A DNA stretch of 64,000 nucleotides, taken from contig NZ_BMML01000019.1 in the NCBI RefSeq assembly GCF_014645815.1, positions 62,001 through 126,000 on the forward strand, in the 5' to 3' direction. The notes beneath the pieces are model-generated. The model saw only the letters and a list, made by a program, of their open reading frames with translations, had not been told where the DNA came from and did not search any database. Position 1 is the stretch's first letter; the number at the start of each line of letters is the position of its first letter. A program made the translations under genes and the position numbers. Source of the stretch: Streptomyces fuscichromogenes (GTDB lineage: Bacteria > Actinomycetota > Actinomycetes > Streptomycetales > Streptomycetaceae). Shown piece after piece: positions 7,963 to 17,238 of this stretch.

Positions 7963-9546
7963 ATGCGCGTGTTCAACCGGAACCGAGGGCTGCGAAGAAC
8001 CGCAGCGGTCGCGTCCATATCCCTGGTGGCCGGGTGCGGTGTGTTCTCCAGCAGCAGCACGACCGACAGCGGGCCGATCGTGGTCGGCACGACCAGTGCC
8101 CCCAGCACCCTTGACCCGGCGGGATCCTGGGACGGTTCCTGGGAGTTGTTCCGGAACGTCTACCAGACACTGCTCGCCTACCCCGACGGTGCCACCACCC
8201 CGCAGCCCGACGCCGCGCGGAACTGCGCCTTCACGGACTCCGGCGCCCGCACCTACCGCTGCGAACTGCGCTCCGGCCTGAAGTTCGCCGACGGCGACAA
8301 GCTCGACGCCGCGGCCGTCAAGTACTCCATCGACCGGATCCGGAGCGTCAACGCGCCCAGCGGCCCGGCCGGACTGCTCGGCAGCCTCGACCGGGTGCAG
8401 GTGACCGGCGACCGCGAGGTGGTCTTCCACCTCAACAAGCCGGACACCACCTTCCCGTTCGTGCTCGCCACCCCGGCCATGTCGATCGTCGACCCCGACG
8501 ACTACCCCGCCCACGCGCTGCGCAAGGACGACTCCGTGCACGGCTCCGGGCCGTACGTCCTCAAGTCCTACCAGGACGGCAAGCGGGCCGAGCTGGTCCG
8601 CAACGACAACTACCAGGGCTTCGCCGACCGGCAGAACGACGCGGTGACCATCCGCTACTTCCAGGACTCGGCCACCATGGTCAAGGCCCTGCGGTCCGGG
8701 GACATCGACGTCACCTACCGCGGCCTCGCCGCCTCCGACATCATCGCCCTGGAGGCGCACTCCGACACCGACCTCCAGCTGATCGACGGCACCGGTACCG
8801 ACATCAGCTACCTGGTGTTCAACCCCAAGGACCCGTGGGCCAAGGTGCCCGCGGTACGCAAGGCCGTCGCCCAGCTCGTCGACCGTGCCGCGATCGCCCA
8901 CACGGTCTACAAGGACACCGTCGACCCGCTGTACTCCATGGTCCCGGCGGGCCTGACCGGCCACACCACCGGCTTCTTCGACGACTACGGCGACCCCAGC
9001 ACCTCCAAGGCCCGCAAGATCCTCGCCGACGCCGGCATCACCCAGCGCGTCCCGCTCACCTTCTGGTACACCACCGACCGCTACGGCTCCGAGACCGGCC
9101 AGATGTTCCAGGAGCTCAAGCAGCAGCTCGACGACTCCGGGCTCTTCACCATCACCCTGCGCAGCCGCCCCTGGAAGACCTATGTGGTCGGCTACCAGAA
9201 GGGCGAGTACCCGGTGTTCGGCCGCGGCTGGTTCCCGGACTTCCCCGACGCCGACAACTTCATCGCCCCCTTCGTCGGCGAGCAGAACGCCCTCGGCACG
9301 CCCTACCCGTCACCCGTGATCACCGGCAAGCTGCTGCCCGAGTCGCGCAGCGAGCGGGACCGCGGCGAGGTCGTCAAGGAGTTCGAGGAGGCCCAGCGGA
9401 TCCTCGTCGACGACGCCCGGCTGATCCCGCTGTGGCAGGGGCGGCAGTACGTCGCGGCCAGCGACGACATCTCCGGCGGCGAACAGGCGCTCGATCCTTC
9501 GACGATCATGATGATGTGGGAGCTGCACCGCAAGACCAGCTGGTGA
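7963..9546 (+). CDS. peptide/nickel-type ABC transporter solute-binding lipoprotein
   Basis: This 527-residue protein of SBP_bac_5 type has a short basic N-terminus, a hydrophobic core and lipobox VAGC, so it is lipid-anchored outside the membrane. Family motifs are TSAPSTLDPAGSWDG, RSGLKFADGDKLDAAAVKYSIDRI, and VRKAVAQLVDRAAI. GAGGAG at 7955 fixes the start; an upstream in-frame ATG at 7885 would destroy the signal peptide. No permease or ATPase genes are adjacent, so it is an orphan binding protein or uses remote partners. The substrate is probably an oligopeptide or similar, but cannot be read from sequence. Confidence 0.92.
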   Translation: MRVFNRNRGLRRTAAVASISLVAGCGVFSSSSTTDSGPIVVGTTSAPSTLDPAGSWDGSWELFRNVYQTLLAYPDGATTPQPDAARNCAFTDSGARTYRCELRSGLKFADGDKLDAAAVKYSIDRIRSVNAPSGPAGLLGSLDRVQVTGDREVVFHLNKPDTTFPFVLATPAMSIVDPDDYPAHALRKDDSVHGSGPYVLKSYQDGKRAELVRNDNYQGFADRQNDAVTIRYFQDSATMVKALRSGDIDVTYRGLAASDIIALEAHSDTDLQLIDGTGTDISYLVFNPKDPWAKVPAVRKAVAQLVDRAAIAHTVYKDTVDPLYSMVPAGLTGHTTGFFDDYGDPSTSKARKILADAGITQRVPLTFWYTTDRYGSETGQMFQELKQQLDDSGLFTITLRSRPWKTYVVGYQKGEYPVFGRGWFPDFPDADNFIAPFVGEQNALGTPYPSPVITGKLLPESRSERDRGEVVKEFEEAQRILVDDARLIPLWQGRQYVAASDDISGGEQALDPSTIMMMWELHRKTSW

Positions 9547-9639
9547 AACAGCCGTCCGGCACCGGTTGTCAGTGGTCGCCTGTAGGTTTTTCGGTATCAG
9601 CAGGATCTGCAAGTGACCGCAATTCGTGAGGACGTTGAC

Positions 9640-10326
9640 GTGACCGACATCGCCATGCTGCCCGAGTCCTGGCGCGGGGTTCTGGGTGACGAACTGCAGC
9701 AGCCCTACTTCAAGGAGCTGACCGAGTTCGTCGAGGAGGAGCGGGCGAAGGGCCCCGTCTACCCGCCGCGCGAGGAGGTCTTCGCCGCGCTGGAGGCGAC
9801 GCCGTACGACCAGGTCAAGGTGTTCGTCCTCGGCCAGGACCCGTACCACGGCGAGGGCCAGGGCCACGGCCTGTCCTTCTCCGTCCGCCCCGGGGTGCGG
9901 ATCCCGCCGTCGCTGCGGAACATCTACAAGGAGATGCGCGAGGAGCTGGGCTGGGAGGAGGCGCCGGACAACGGCTATCTGATGCCGTGGGCCCGGCAGG
10001 GCGTGCTGCTGCTCAACGCGGTCCTCACGGTCCGCGCCGGTGAGGCCAACTCGCACAAGAACAAGGGCTGGGAGAAGTTCACGGACGCGGTGATCCGCGC
10101 CGTCGCCGACCGGCCCGACCCGGCGGTCTTCGTCCTCTGGGGCGGCTACGCGCAGAAGAAGGCGCGGCTGATCGACGAGACCCGGCACGTGGTGATCCAG
10201 AGCGCGCACCCGTCACCGCTCTCCGCCGCGAAGTTCTTCGGCACCCGCCCGTTCACCAAGATCGACGAGGCGGTGGCGGCCCAGGGCCACGAGGCGATCG
10301 ACTGGCGCATCCCGAAGCGGGGCTGA
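9640..10326 (+). CDS. ung: uracil-DNA glycosylase
   Basis: Family 1 uracil-DNA glycosylase of 228 residues, which removes uracil from DNA for base-excision repair. The water-activating loop GQDPYHG (catalytic Asp67), the uracil-binding SFSV that follows, and the minor-groove loop HPSPLSA with its catalytic histidine are all present. The GTG at 9640 is preferred over 9613 because GAGGAC lies just upstream and the shorter form begins like other Ung proteins. It is a single gene on the + strand. Confidence 0.96.
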   Translation: MTDIAMLPESWRGVLGDELQQPYFKELTEFVEEERAKGPVYPPREEVFAALEATPYDQVKVFVLGQDPYHGEGQGHGLSFSVRPGVRIPPSLRNIYKEMREELGWEEAPDNGYLMPWARQGVLLLNAVLTVRAGEANSHKNKGWEKFTDAVIRAVADRPDPAVFVLWGGYAQKKARLIDETRHVVIQSAHPSPLSAAKFFGTRPFTKIDEAVAAQGHEAIDWRIPKRG

Positions 10327-10629
10327 GCGGCCGGAGCGGGGGCTTCGGGCCGCCGGGGGGCGGGGCCGCCGGGAAGGCCTCGCACGGTGGTGCCGATGGT
10401 CTCCGCGGGTGAGGGCGTGGGGCCGCCGGGGGAGCCGGTGCCGAGCTGTCGGTTCCGCGTGATGCGGGGCGAGGAGAGGGGGCGGTCGCGCACCGCGCGG
10501 GGCCGTCCGGGTGGAAGCCGGGGCCGAGGGGGCGGGAACACGTCGGGAGCGGCGCGGGCCGGTTGCCCCGGGGAAGGCGTCGGCGCCGGTTAGCGTCGTC
10601 GCAGACAGCCGGACACTGCGGAGGACCTG
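10327..10629. other. 300-bp gene-free spacer, strongly G-rich
   Basis: No supported gene. The top strand carries many G runs (for example around 10340-10380 and 10500-10540). TTAGCG near 10591-10596 could be a -10 box for the following gene. Confidence 0.5.
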
Positions 10630-11130
10630 GTGGCGGAGCGACAGGAGCGCACGGAACCCGATGCCGTGCTCACGCGGATCGGGCAGGTCGTGATGCTGCA
10701 CCACGCCGGCGACCGTGAGGAGGCCCGTCGGCGCCTGCTCGACCTGTGGACGGAGATCGGCGCGCACGGGCGGCCGCTGCACCGCTGCACCCTGGCCCAC
10801 TACCTGGCGGACACCCAGGACGACCCGTGCGACGAACTCGCCTGGGATCTGCGGGCGCTGTCGGCGGCGGACGAGGTGGAGGGAGCCGTGGGGCTGCGCG
10901 GCTTCTACCCCTCCCTGCATCTGAACCTCGCCGCCGACTACGAGAAGCTCGGCCGCGCCGAGGCCGCGCGCAGCCACCTGCACCGGGCCCGCGGCGCCGC
11001 CGCCGCACTCGGTGACGACGGGTACGGCGACGGGGTCCGGGCCGCGATCACCCGCCTGGAACTGCGACTCGGCGACGACGGCGGCCCGGACGGCGAGTCC
11101 TGGGGCCCACCGAGGCAGCGGCCGGAGTAG
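10630..11130 (+). CDS. hypothetical helical-repeat protein
   Basis: This 166-residue protein starts with GTG after GGAGGA. It is alpha-helical and acidic with TPR-like spacing: a helix pair around 14-45 (IGQVVMLHHAGDREEARRRL), another around 55-80, and a third containing LHLNLAADYEKLGRAEAARSHL. The last is a good single TPR-type motif. Similar tetratricopeptide-like proteins are common and uncharacterised in Streptomyces. There is no signal peptide or enzyme motif. Confidence 0.75.
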   Translation: MAERQERTEPDAVLTRIGQVVMLHHAGDREEARRRLLDLWTEIGAHGRPLHRCTLAHYLADTQDDPCDELAWDLRALSAADEVEGAVGLRGFYPSLHLNLAADYEKLGRAEAARSHLHRARGAAAALGDDGYGDGVRAAITRLELRLGDDGGPDGESWGPPRQRPE

Positions 11131-11289
11131 CACCCCACCCGCCTCCACGCCGGGCCCTCCTGCGCCCGCTCCCCGGACACCTCCGCCGAAGGCCCCGGCG
11201 CACCTGCCCCCGACGAGCCGATACGCACCGACCACACCACCCGCCAGGCCCTCGTGCCCCCCACGGCCGCTCACTTTCCGGGCGGCGGC

Positions 11290-11739
11290 TCAGTGCCCGT
11301 ATGTCTGCTCGCAGGCTCGTGTCTCCGGGCTGTTCGGGGCCCAGCCGCCGTACCGCCTGCCGAGGGAGCACACGTCCGGGGGGTTCGGGACGGAGTGCGA
11401 GAGGTCGGGGAGGCCGGCCGGCGGGGTGTGCGAGCGGGGTGCGGTGCGGGGGTGCGGAGCGGTGGCGCGCGGGGCCGCCGGGGGACGGTGGTGGGCCGGG
11501 GGAGGGGGTGCGGGGGCGTGCGGGACGGCCGGTGCGGAGCGGCGGGGCGGGCCGACCATCTCCAGGGCCTCCTTGGCCGGCGCCTGCACCACCCTCGGCT
11601 CGGCCCTGCCGTCCTGGCGGGGCACCGACGGCAGCGAGGGCGCCGTGCCCGCCGCGGGGCGCTGGACCGTCACACAGCCGGAGAGGGCCGAGACGGCCAC
11701 GGTGACCAGGAGCGCTGCGGTCGTCGTCGTTCGATGCAC
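11290..11739 (-). CDS. putative proline-rich lipoprotein
   Basis: The 149-residue protein has a hydrophobic N-terminus ending in lipobox LSGC (Cys22). The mature part is Pro/Ala/His-rich and low in complexity until a short C-terminal segment, VCSLGRRYGGWAPNSPETRACEQTYGH, with two cysteines that could form a disulfide outside the cell. No family is recognised. The C-terminal cysteine-bounded segment is the only part that looks conserved. Confidence 0.65.
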   Translation of the reverse strand: MHRTTTTAALLVTVAVSALSGCVTVQRPAAGTAPSLPSVPRQDGRAEPRVVQAPAKEALEMVGPPRRSAPAVPHAPAPPPPAHHRPPAAPRATAPHPRTAPRSHTPPAGLPDLSHSVPNPPDVCSLGRRYGGWAPNSPETRACEQTYGH

Positions 11740-11851
11740 CCGCGCAACTCTGCTGGGTCCGCGCGGTCGTTGACACCGTCGACAGGGCTTCGGTGCCCCG
11801 CACGGGTGATCTCCTGCCCCGTACGAGGGGCGGACGGGTGCGAGGCTGACG

Positions 11852-12364
11852 TCAGTCGCCGGTCACGCCGTCGATCCGCTCCCGGATCAGGTCGGCATGG
11901 CCGTTGTGCCGGGCGTACTCCTCGATCATATGGGTGTGGATCCAGCGCAGGCTGATCTGCTCGCCGGTGCGGCGGTGGCGGCCCTGGGAGAGGTCGTCCA
12001 GGCCGAAGCCGGCCGCGTTGCTCCGGGCGGTCGCGATCTCCGACTGCCAGTTCGAGTACGCCTCCTGCCAGGTGTCCGCCCGGGTGAGATGGAAGTCGCC
12101 GTCCGGATCCTCGTCGGTCCAGTAGCGGAACGGCACCTCTTCGCCGATGAGGATCCTGCGGTACCAGTTCCGCTCCACGTCGGCCATGTGCCGCACCAGC
12201 CCCATGAGCGACATCGGGGACGGTTCCACGGAGGCGGTCCTGAGCTGGGCGTCGGTCAGGCCCTCGCACTTCATCGCGAGGGTCTGCCGGTGGAACTCCA
12301 ACCAGCCCTCCAGCATGGTGCGTTCGCCGGCGTCGACGGCGGGGTCACGGCGTTCGGTCGTCAT
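11852..12364 (-). CDS. DinB-superfamily (DUF664-like) protein
   Basis: The 170-residue protein has the four-helix DinB fold. The metal-type residues are an early helix with EFHRQTLAMKCEGLTDAQL, the central helix SLMGLVRHMADVERNWYRR with its histidine, and the late HTHMIEEYARHNGHADLIRE with two histidines. Actinobacterial relatives act as thiol-dependent transferases (mycothiol or bacillithiol S-transferase-like) or are uncharacterised. Start 12364 (MTTERRDP) is used; 12373 is an alternative. It is divergent from the oxidoreductase at 12462. Confidence 0.86.
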   Translation of the reverse strand: MTTERRDPAVDAGERTMLEGWLEFHRQTLAMKCEGLTDAQLRTASVEPSPMSLMGLVRHMADVERNWYRRILIGEEVPFRYWTDEDPDGDFHLTRADTWQEAYSNWQSEIATARSNAAGFGLDDLSQGRHRRTGEQISLRWIHTHMIEEYARHNGHADLIRERIDGVTGD

Positions 12365-12461
12365 GCCCGGCATCCTGGCCCACCCCCGCCCGATCCCTCC
12401 ACGGATTATCGGCCCGTATGCTTCGCCGCAGGACATGTGGAGCACCGCGAGGAGAACGCCA

Positions 12462-13373
12462 GTGAAGGTCGGCTGCATCGGACTCGGCGACATCGCGCAG
12501 AAGGCGTACCTGCCGGTGCTGGCCATGCAGCCGGGGCTCGAACTCCACCTCCAGACCCGTACCTCCGCCACCCTCGACCGGGTGGCCGACGGCCTCCGCC
12601 TGCCCGCCTCCCACCGGCACGCGACCCTGGACGACCTGCTCGCCCAGGACCTCGACGCCGCCTTCGTGCACGCGGCCACCGTCGCCCACCCCGAGATCGT
12701 CACGCGGCTGCTGGAGGCGGGCGTACCGACGTACGTCGACAAGCCCCTCGCCTACCGGCTCGCCGACTCCGAGCGGCTCGTGACGCTCGCCGAGGCGCGG
12801 AACGTGTCGCTGTCCGTCGGCTTCAACCGGCGCCACGCCCCCGGCTACGTCCAGTGCGCCGACCACCCGCGCGAGCTGATCCTGATGCAGAAGAACCGCA
12901 TCGGCCTGCCCGAGGAACCCCGCACGATGATCCTCGACGACTTCATCCACGTCGTCGACACCCTGCGCTTCCTCGCCCCTGGCCCGGTGGCGGACGTGAC
13001 CGTCCGCGCCCGGGTCGCCGACGGCCTGCTGCACCATGTCGTCCTTCAGCTGGCCGGGGACGGCTTCACCGCGCTCGGCGTGATGAACAGGCTCAGCGGT
13101 TCGGCCGAGGAGATCCTGGAGGTCTCCGGGCAGGACACCAAGCGCCAGGTCCTCAACCTCGCCGAGGTGATCGACCACAAGGGACAGCCGACGGTCCGGC
13201 GGCGCGGCGACTGGGTGCCGGTCGCCCGGCAGCGCGGCATCGAACAGGCCGTCCTCGCCTTCCTCGACGCCGTCCGTGCCGGGAAGGTGCTCAGCGCCCG
13301 GGACGCACTGGCGACTCACGAACTGTGCGAGCGGGTGGTACGAGAGGTTCTGCGGCACCCCGGCGCAGCCTGA
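12462..13373 (+). CDS. Gfo/Idh/MocA-family oxidoreductase
   Basis: The 303-residue protein begins with a Rossmann motif (VGCIGLGDIAQKAYLPVLAM) and has the family's signature VPTYVDKPLAYRLADSERLV, with the EKP-type motif here DKP. The C-terminal dehydrogenase domain is shorter than in sugar dehydrogenases of the family (usually 330-390). AGGAG precedes the GTG start. The last 83 bp overlap the 3' end of the convergent N-acyltransferase gene. NAD(P) is the expected cofactor; the substrate is unknown. Confidence 0.88.
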   Translation: MKVGCIGLGDIAQKAYLPVLAMQPGLELHLQTRTSATLDRVADGLRLPASHRHATLDDLLAQDLDAAFVHAATVAHPEIVTRLLEAGVPTYVDKPLAYRLADSERLVTLAEARNVSLSVGFNRRHAPGYVQCADHPRELILMQKNRIGLPEEPRTMILDDFIHVVDTLRFLAPGPVADVTVRARVADGLLHHVVLQLAGDGFTALGVMNRLSGSAEEILEVSGQDTKRQVLNLAEVIDHKGQPTVRRRGDWVPVARQRGIEQAVLAFLDAVRAGKVLSARDALATHELCERVVREVLRHPGAA

Positions 13374-14865
13374 CCGTGCGCAGTCCCTCGGCCAGGCAGT
13401 AGGCGGCCAGCACCAGCAGCGCGCCGCCCACCGGCCAGTCGCCGTACCGCACGAACGGGGTGACCCCGCGGGCGACCGGCACCTCGTAGACATGGACCGT
13501 GCTCGCGTCGGTGCCGAGCCAGGGGCCGATGCGCTCGCCGTCCGGGCCGTACACGGCGGAGACCCCGGTCAGCGTGGCGTGCACCATGGTGCGGCCGGTC
13601 TCGGCGGCCCGGAGCGCGGCCAGCGAGGCGTGCTGCTCGGGCGCCCAGCTGTCCTGGAAGGTAGAGGTCGACGACTGGCCGACCAGCACCTGCGCGCCGT
13701 CCTGGGCGAGATGCCGGCTCATGTCGGGGAAGGCCGTCTCGAAGCAGATCATCGGGCCGATCCGCAGCCCGTGGCCGACGTTCATCACCACCTGCTCGGT
13801 GCCGCGCCGCCGGTCCTCGCCGGCCGCCTTGCCGACCGAGGTGGCCCAGCCGAGCAGGGAGCGGGCCGGTATGTACTCGCCGAACGGGACCAGGCGCATC
13901 TTGTCGTACCGCTCCCCGGTCGGGCCGTCGGGACCGACCAGGAGGGAGCTCTTGTAGATGCCGGGCCGGTCGGAGCGCCGGGCGTCCACGTTGACCAGGA
14001 TGTCCGCGCCGGTCTTCCGGGACAGGGCGGCGATCCGCCGGGCGAGATCGGGCCGGTCCCCTAGGTCGTACCCGACACTGCTCTCGCCCCAGACGATCAG
14101 GTCCGGATGCCGCCCGGCCAGCTGCCGGGTCAGCTGCTCCTCCCGGTCGAACCGCCGGTCGCCGCTGTCGGTGCCGCCGACGACGCCGGGCTGTACGACG
14201 GCGATGCGGACGTGACCGTCGACGTCCGGGCGCGGCGACCACATCCAGGCCGCCGAGGTCGCGGCGGCGGTGGCCACCAGCGAGGCCACCGCGGGCACGC
14301 GTGCCTCCCGCACGGATATCAGCACGGCGACCGCGACATTGACGGCCACCACCAGGAAGCTCAGCAGCCACACCCCGCCGACCGAGGCCAGCCGCAGCGC
14401 CGGCGTCACCTGCCACTGGGTCGCGCCGAGCATGCCCCACGGCCCGCCGAGCCCCTGCCAGGACCGCGCCAGCTCCACCATCAGCCAGCCCGACGGCAGC
14501 ACCAGCACCGCGACCACGGCCCGCCCCGGCGACGGCACCCCGCCCAGCAGCCGGCGCGTCACCCAGCCCCAGGGCGCCCAGAGCACGCCGAGCAGTCCGG
14601 CGATCAGGAAGATGAAGACGCTCAGGCTCGGCAACAGCCAGTGGTGCACGGCGACCATGAACCCGATCCCGCCGCACCAGCCGTCGTACGCGGCCCGCCG
14701 TCCGGTCGGCGCCGACCGGGCCAGCAGCAGCCACGGGACCAGCGCGACGTAGGCGAACCACCACAGTGACGGCGCCGGAAAGGCCAGCACCGGCAGGGCG
14801 CCCGCCACCGCCCCGACGCAGGAACGCCGCCACGGGGAGGAGAGCCAGCGCTCGACGGTCCTCAT
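13291..14865 (-). CDS. lnt: apolipoprotein N-acyltransferase
   Basis: This 524-residue membrane enzyme adds the third acyl chain to diacylated lipoproteins. Several N-terminal membrane helices (about 15-205) are followed by a nitrilase domain with the catalytic triad Glu261 (IVWGESSVGYD), Lys322 (YDKMRLVPFGEY) and Cys374 (PMICFET). The start at 14865 (MRTVERWLSS) removes an upstream proline/arginine-rich extension. The C-terminal tail overlaps the convergent oxidoreductase gene by 83 bp. Streptomyces usually carries two Lnt homologues, so this may be one of a pair. Confidence 0.93.
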   Translation of the reverse strand: MRTVERWLSSPWRRSCVGAVAGALPVLAFPAPSLWWFAYVALVPWLLLARSAPTGRRAAYDGWCGGIGFMVAVHHWLLPSLSVFIFLIAGLLGVLWAPWGWVTRRLLGGVPSPGRAVVAVLVLPSGWLMVELARSWQGLGGPWGMLGATQWQVTPALRLASVGGVWLLSFLVVAVNVAVAVLISVREARVPAVASLVATAAATSAAWMWSPRPDVDGHVRIAVVQPGVVGGTDSGDRRFDREEQLTRQLAGRHPDLIVWGESSVGYDLGDRPDLARRIAALSRKTGADILVNVDARRSDRPGIYKSSLLVGPDGPTGERYDKMRLVPFGEYIPARSLLGWATSVGKAAGEDRRRGTEQVVMNVGHGLRIGPMICFETAFPDMSRHLAQDGAQVLVGQSSTSTFQDSWAPEQHASLAALRAAETGRTMVHATLTGVSAVYGPDGERIGPWLGTDASTVHVYEVPVARGVTPFVRYGDWPVGGALLVLAAYCLAEGLRTVRLRRGAAEPLVPPARTVRESPVRPGR

Positions 14866-14941
14866 CCATCGCCTCCTGCCCGCAGGTCCTTCCAGTGTGC
14901 GGGACCGGGCGGGATCTCCGACAGGGGGCATGGGCGCGGGC

Positions 14942-15427
14942 TCAGTCGGACACGGCCACCGCGCGCGGGTCGGGCAGCCTGCGCCACCTCTCCTCGACGA
15001 CCACCTGACGCAGCCGCCAGCCGTCCGTGGTGCGCACGAAGGCGAAGGAGTAGCGGCCGCCGCACACGAAGTCCGGGGCGGTGGAGGTGCCGTCACCGCC
15101 GGCGAACCGCATGGGGTTGACGTAGTCGGCCCGGAGGTGGGCGGTGTCGCCGGTGTCCTGGTCCAGGACACCGAACCGCACCCGGCGGTTGACGATCAGA
15201 TGCTGCCGCATCGAGAAGAGGGTCAGGTTCTCCGCGAGCCACCCGGCCACCTGCTCGGCATCGCCCTCGATCCCGCCGGCGGAACGGTAGTCGGCCCGCC
15301 CGTCCGCCGCGAACAGTCTCCGGTACGCCGTCCAGTCACCGTCGTCGACGGCCGCCGCGTACTCGGTGACCATCTCGTCCACGGCCAGCCGGTCCATCAC
15401 GGTCGCGAGCTCCACACGCTGCGTCAT
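14942..15427 (-). CDS. SnoaL/NTF2-like protein
   Basis: This 161-residue cone-shaped NTF2-fold protein has a helix with VDEMVTEYAAAVDDGDWTAYRRLFAADGRADY near the N-terminus and the beta-sheet ending GGRYSFAFVRTTDGWRLRQVVVEERW. This pattern fits the SnoaL_4 group (bile-acid dehydratase or ring-hydroxylating dioxygenase beta-like). It lies 76 bp upstream of the lnt start on the same strand, possibly in one transcript. The reaction is unknown. Confidence 0.82.
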   Translation of the reverse strand: MTQRVELATVMDRLAVDEMVTEYAAAVDDGDWTAYRRLFAADGRADYRSAGGIEGDAEQVAGWLAENLTLFSMRQHLIVNRRVRFGVLDQDTGDTAHLRADYVNPMRFAGGDGTSTAPDFVCGGRYSFAFVRTTDGWRLRQVVVEERWRRLPDPRAVAVSD

Positions 15428-15654
15428 CGGCTCAGTGTTGGGCACCGGGCGGACGGAGCCAAGGGGCACGAGCGATATTCGGTGGTGTTCGAACCGAACC
15501 ACCACCGACCCCGGGCATAGGACGGCCGATCGGTCGAACAAGAGCCCAGGTTCCGCATCCGTGCCCGCCGTACGGCCACCTCCACCTCCACCTCCACCGC
15601 CACCGTCCACCAGGCCCACCACCCACCACCCGGCATCGGGCCGGGCGCCGCGGT
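15428..15654. other. gene-free spacer with a short CCACCT hexamer run
   Basis: No gene is supported. About four tandem copies of a CCACCT-like hexamer lie near 15579-15604. Confidence 0.5.
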
Positions 15655-17034
15655 TCAGCCGGTGTGCTCGCCGCACTTCGGCTCGGTGGGCCCGTCCTCC
15701 CGAGCCGGTCGGGTCGGTCGTGTCGGCCTGGACGGCTGGAAGTAGTGGTCCAGCGCCCAGGCGGCCACCCGGGCGCCGGCCCGGCAGCCGGCCACGTCCG
15801 CCGAGCGGGAGTGGACGCCGCCCCACACCCGGGCGTCGACGACGTCCCGGTCGAGGTCGTCGGCGGACCCGTAGAACCGCGTGGTGCCGGTGACGTCGGA
15901 GGGCACGCGGAGGTCGATGTGCGAGGTGCCGAGGACGCCGGTCAGGGCGCGTGCCACGGCGGCGGCGACGGTCGTGTGGCCGGCGACGTAGTCCGGGTGC
16001 GGCGGGGTGACGAGCAGCGGCTCCCAGGCGGGGTCCGCCGTCGTCGCCGGGTTGCCGTCGGTGTCGGCGAGGTGGATGGCGGTGATCGGCCGCCAGGAGC
16101 CGTAGTGGAACTTGGCGTCCCATGCCGTGACGACGGCGTCGGTCGCCGACGCGTTCACCGCGGCGAACAGCCGGGCCGTCTCGGCGATGCCGAGCCGGTG
16201 CCGGGCGGCGTGGTCTCGTACGGCCGTCTGGGCCTGTTCGATCAGGTTGCCGCTGAAGAAGAGGGCGGTCTCGGTCTGCCGCGCGCTCCTGCCCGAGCCG
16301 GTCTTCGCGCCCATGGCCTCCAGCTCCTGGAGGTCCTTGGCGTAGGCCGTCGAGGACAGGGCGGGCGGTGGGCCGGGCCGGAACTGCTGCGGGGAGGAGA
16401 GCAGGAGGGGACGGAGCCTGGCGAGCCAGGTGTCGATGAAGGGCTGGAACGCGGGTGGGGTGGGTCGCCAGACCCCCGGTGCCGGGGCGGCGGTGAACGG
16501 AACGTCCGCGAACCGTCCGTCCCCTTCCCGGAGTTCGATGACGCGGGCGGCGGCGCGCTGTCCGTAGTTCACGCCCAGGTCCCTGCCCTGGCCGGCCGGA
16601 AGCGCGGCGAGCGAGTCCGCGTAGGCCGTGTCGAGCCGCGCCTTGAGGCCGGGGAAGCAGGCGAGCAGCACGTCGTGGGCCGCGGTGGCGGCGGCCGCGG
16701 CGGAGGACGCCTCGGCCGGACCGCGCTCGTGCCACTTGTACAGGGCGTAACCGCCCTCGATCCCCACCACGGCGTTGTACACGGCGACGGAGACGAACCC
16801 CTCCCAGATCGCCGCCTGTCCGGAGGGGCGTGGGCCGAGGCTGGTCCTGATGGTGTCGGTGGCGATGGCGTTCCAGTCGCGGACCACGGCCGCCGGGTCC
16901 TGCGCGGGCCGGGTGCTCGCGTCGGCGGGACCTGTCGCGGCGGTGAGCGTCACCAGGGCGACGGCCGCGACGGCGCGGACGAATCCCCGGGCGCGTGAAC
17001 GGGGGGGAACGGGAAGAGGGGGCTCTTGGCGCAC
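15655..17034 (-). CDS. secreted vanadium-haloperoxidase/PAP2-superfamily protein
   Basis: The 459-residue protein has a cleavable signal peptide (hydrophobic 19-34, then TGPADAST). It carries the three-part active-site pattern of the vanadium haloperoxidase/acid phosphatase superfamily: KFHYGSWRPITAI, PDYVAGHTTVAAA, and ARVWGGVHSRSAD with an Arg/His pair. The middle motif has AGH where the classical enzymes have SGH. Streptomyces members include chloroperoxidases of meroterpenoid pathways, but many are phosphatase-like and uncharacterised. The GTG start is supported by AGGGAG at 17043-17048. Confidence 0.86.
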   Translation of the reverse strand: MRQEPPLPVPPRSRARGFVRAVAAVALVTLTAATGPADASTRPAQDPAAVVRDWNAIATDTIRTSLGPRPSGQAAIWEGFVSVAVYNAVVGIEGGYALYKWHERGPAEASSAAAAATAAHDVLLACFPGLKARLDTAYADSLAALPAGQGRDLGVNYGQRAAARVIELREGDGRFADVPFTAAPAPGVWRPTPPAFQPFIDTWLARLRPLLLSSPQQFRPGPPPALSSTAYAKDLQELEAMGAKTGSGRSARQTETALFFSGNLIEQAQTAVRDHAARHRLGIAETARLFAAVNASATDAVVTAWDAKFHYGSWRPITAIHLADTDGNPATTADPAWEPLLVTPPHPDYVAGHTTVAAAVARALTGVLGTSHIDLRVPSDVTGTTRFYGSADDLDRDVVDARVWGGVHSRSADVAGCRAGARVAAWALDHYFQPSRPTRPTRPAREDGPTEPKCGEHTG

Positions 17035-17238
17035 GGCGTGCTCCCTAGGGTCGAGTGCCCGAAAGGCTTAGCAACGGCCCACCGGAGGATCAAGACAACT
17101 CGCCGCACATCAGGCACCTGGCGGAGTCGTCGAAGACCTCACCGACCGCGGTGCGGAGATCGCCGCCGGACGGCTCCCGCTAGGCCGGATGCCGTCGTCG
17201 GGGTGCGTGCCGGGGTGGCCCGCCACAGGATCCTGCTC

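Noticed and set aside
15579..15612. Functional hexamer repeat
   Set aside because: Short and common in this kind of GC-rich spacer; noted only as part of the spacer entry.
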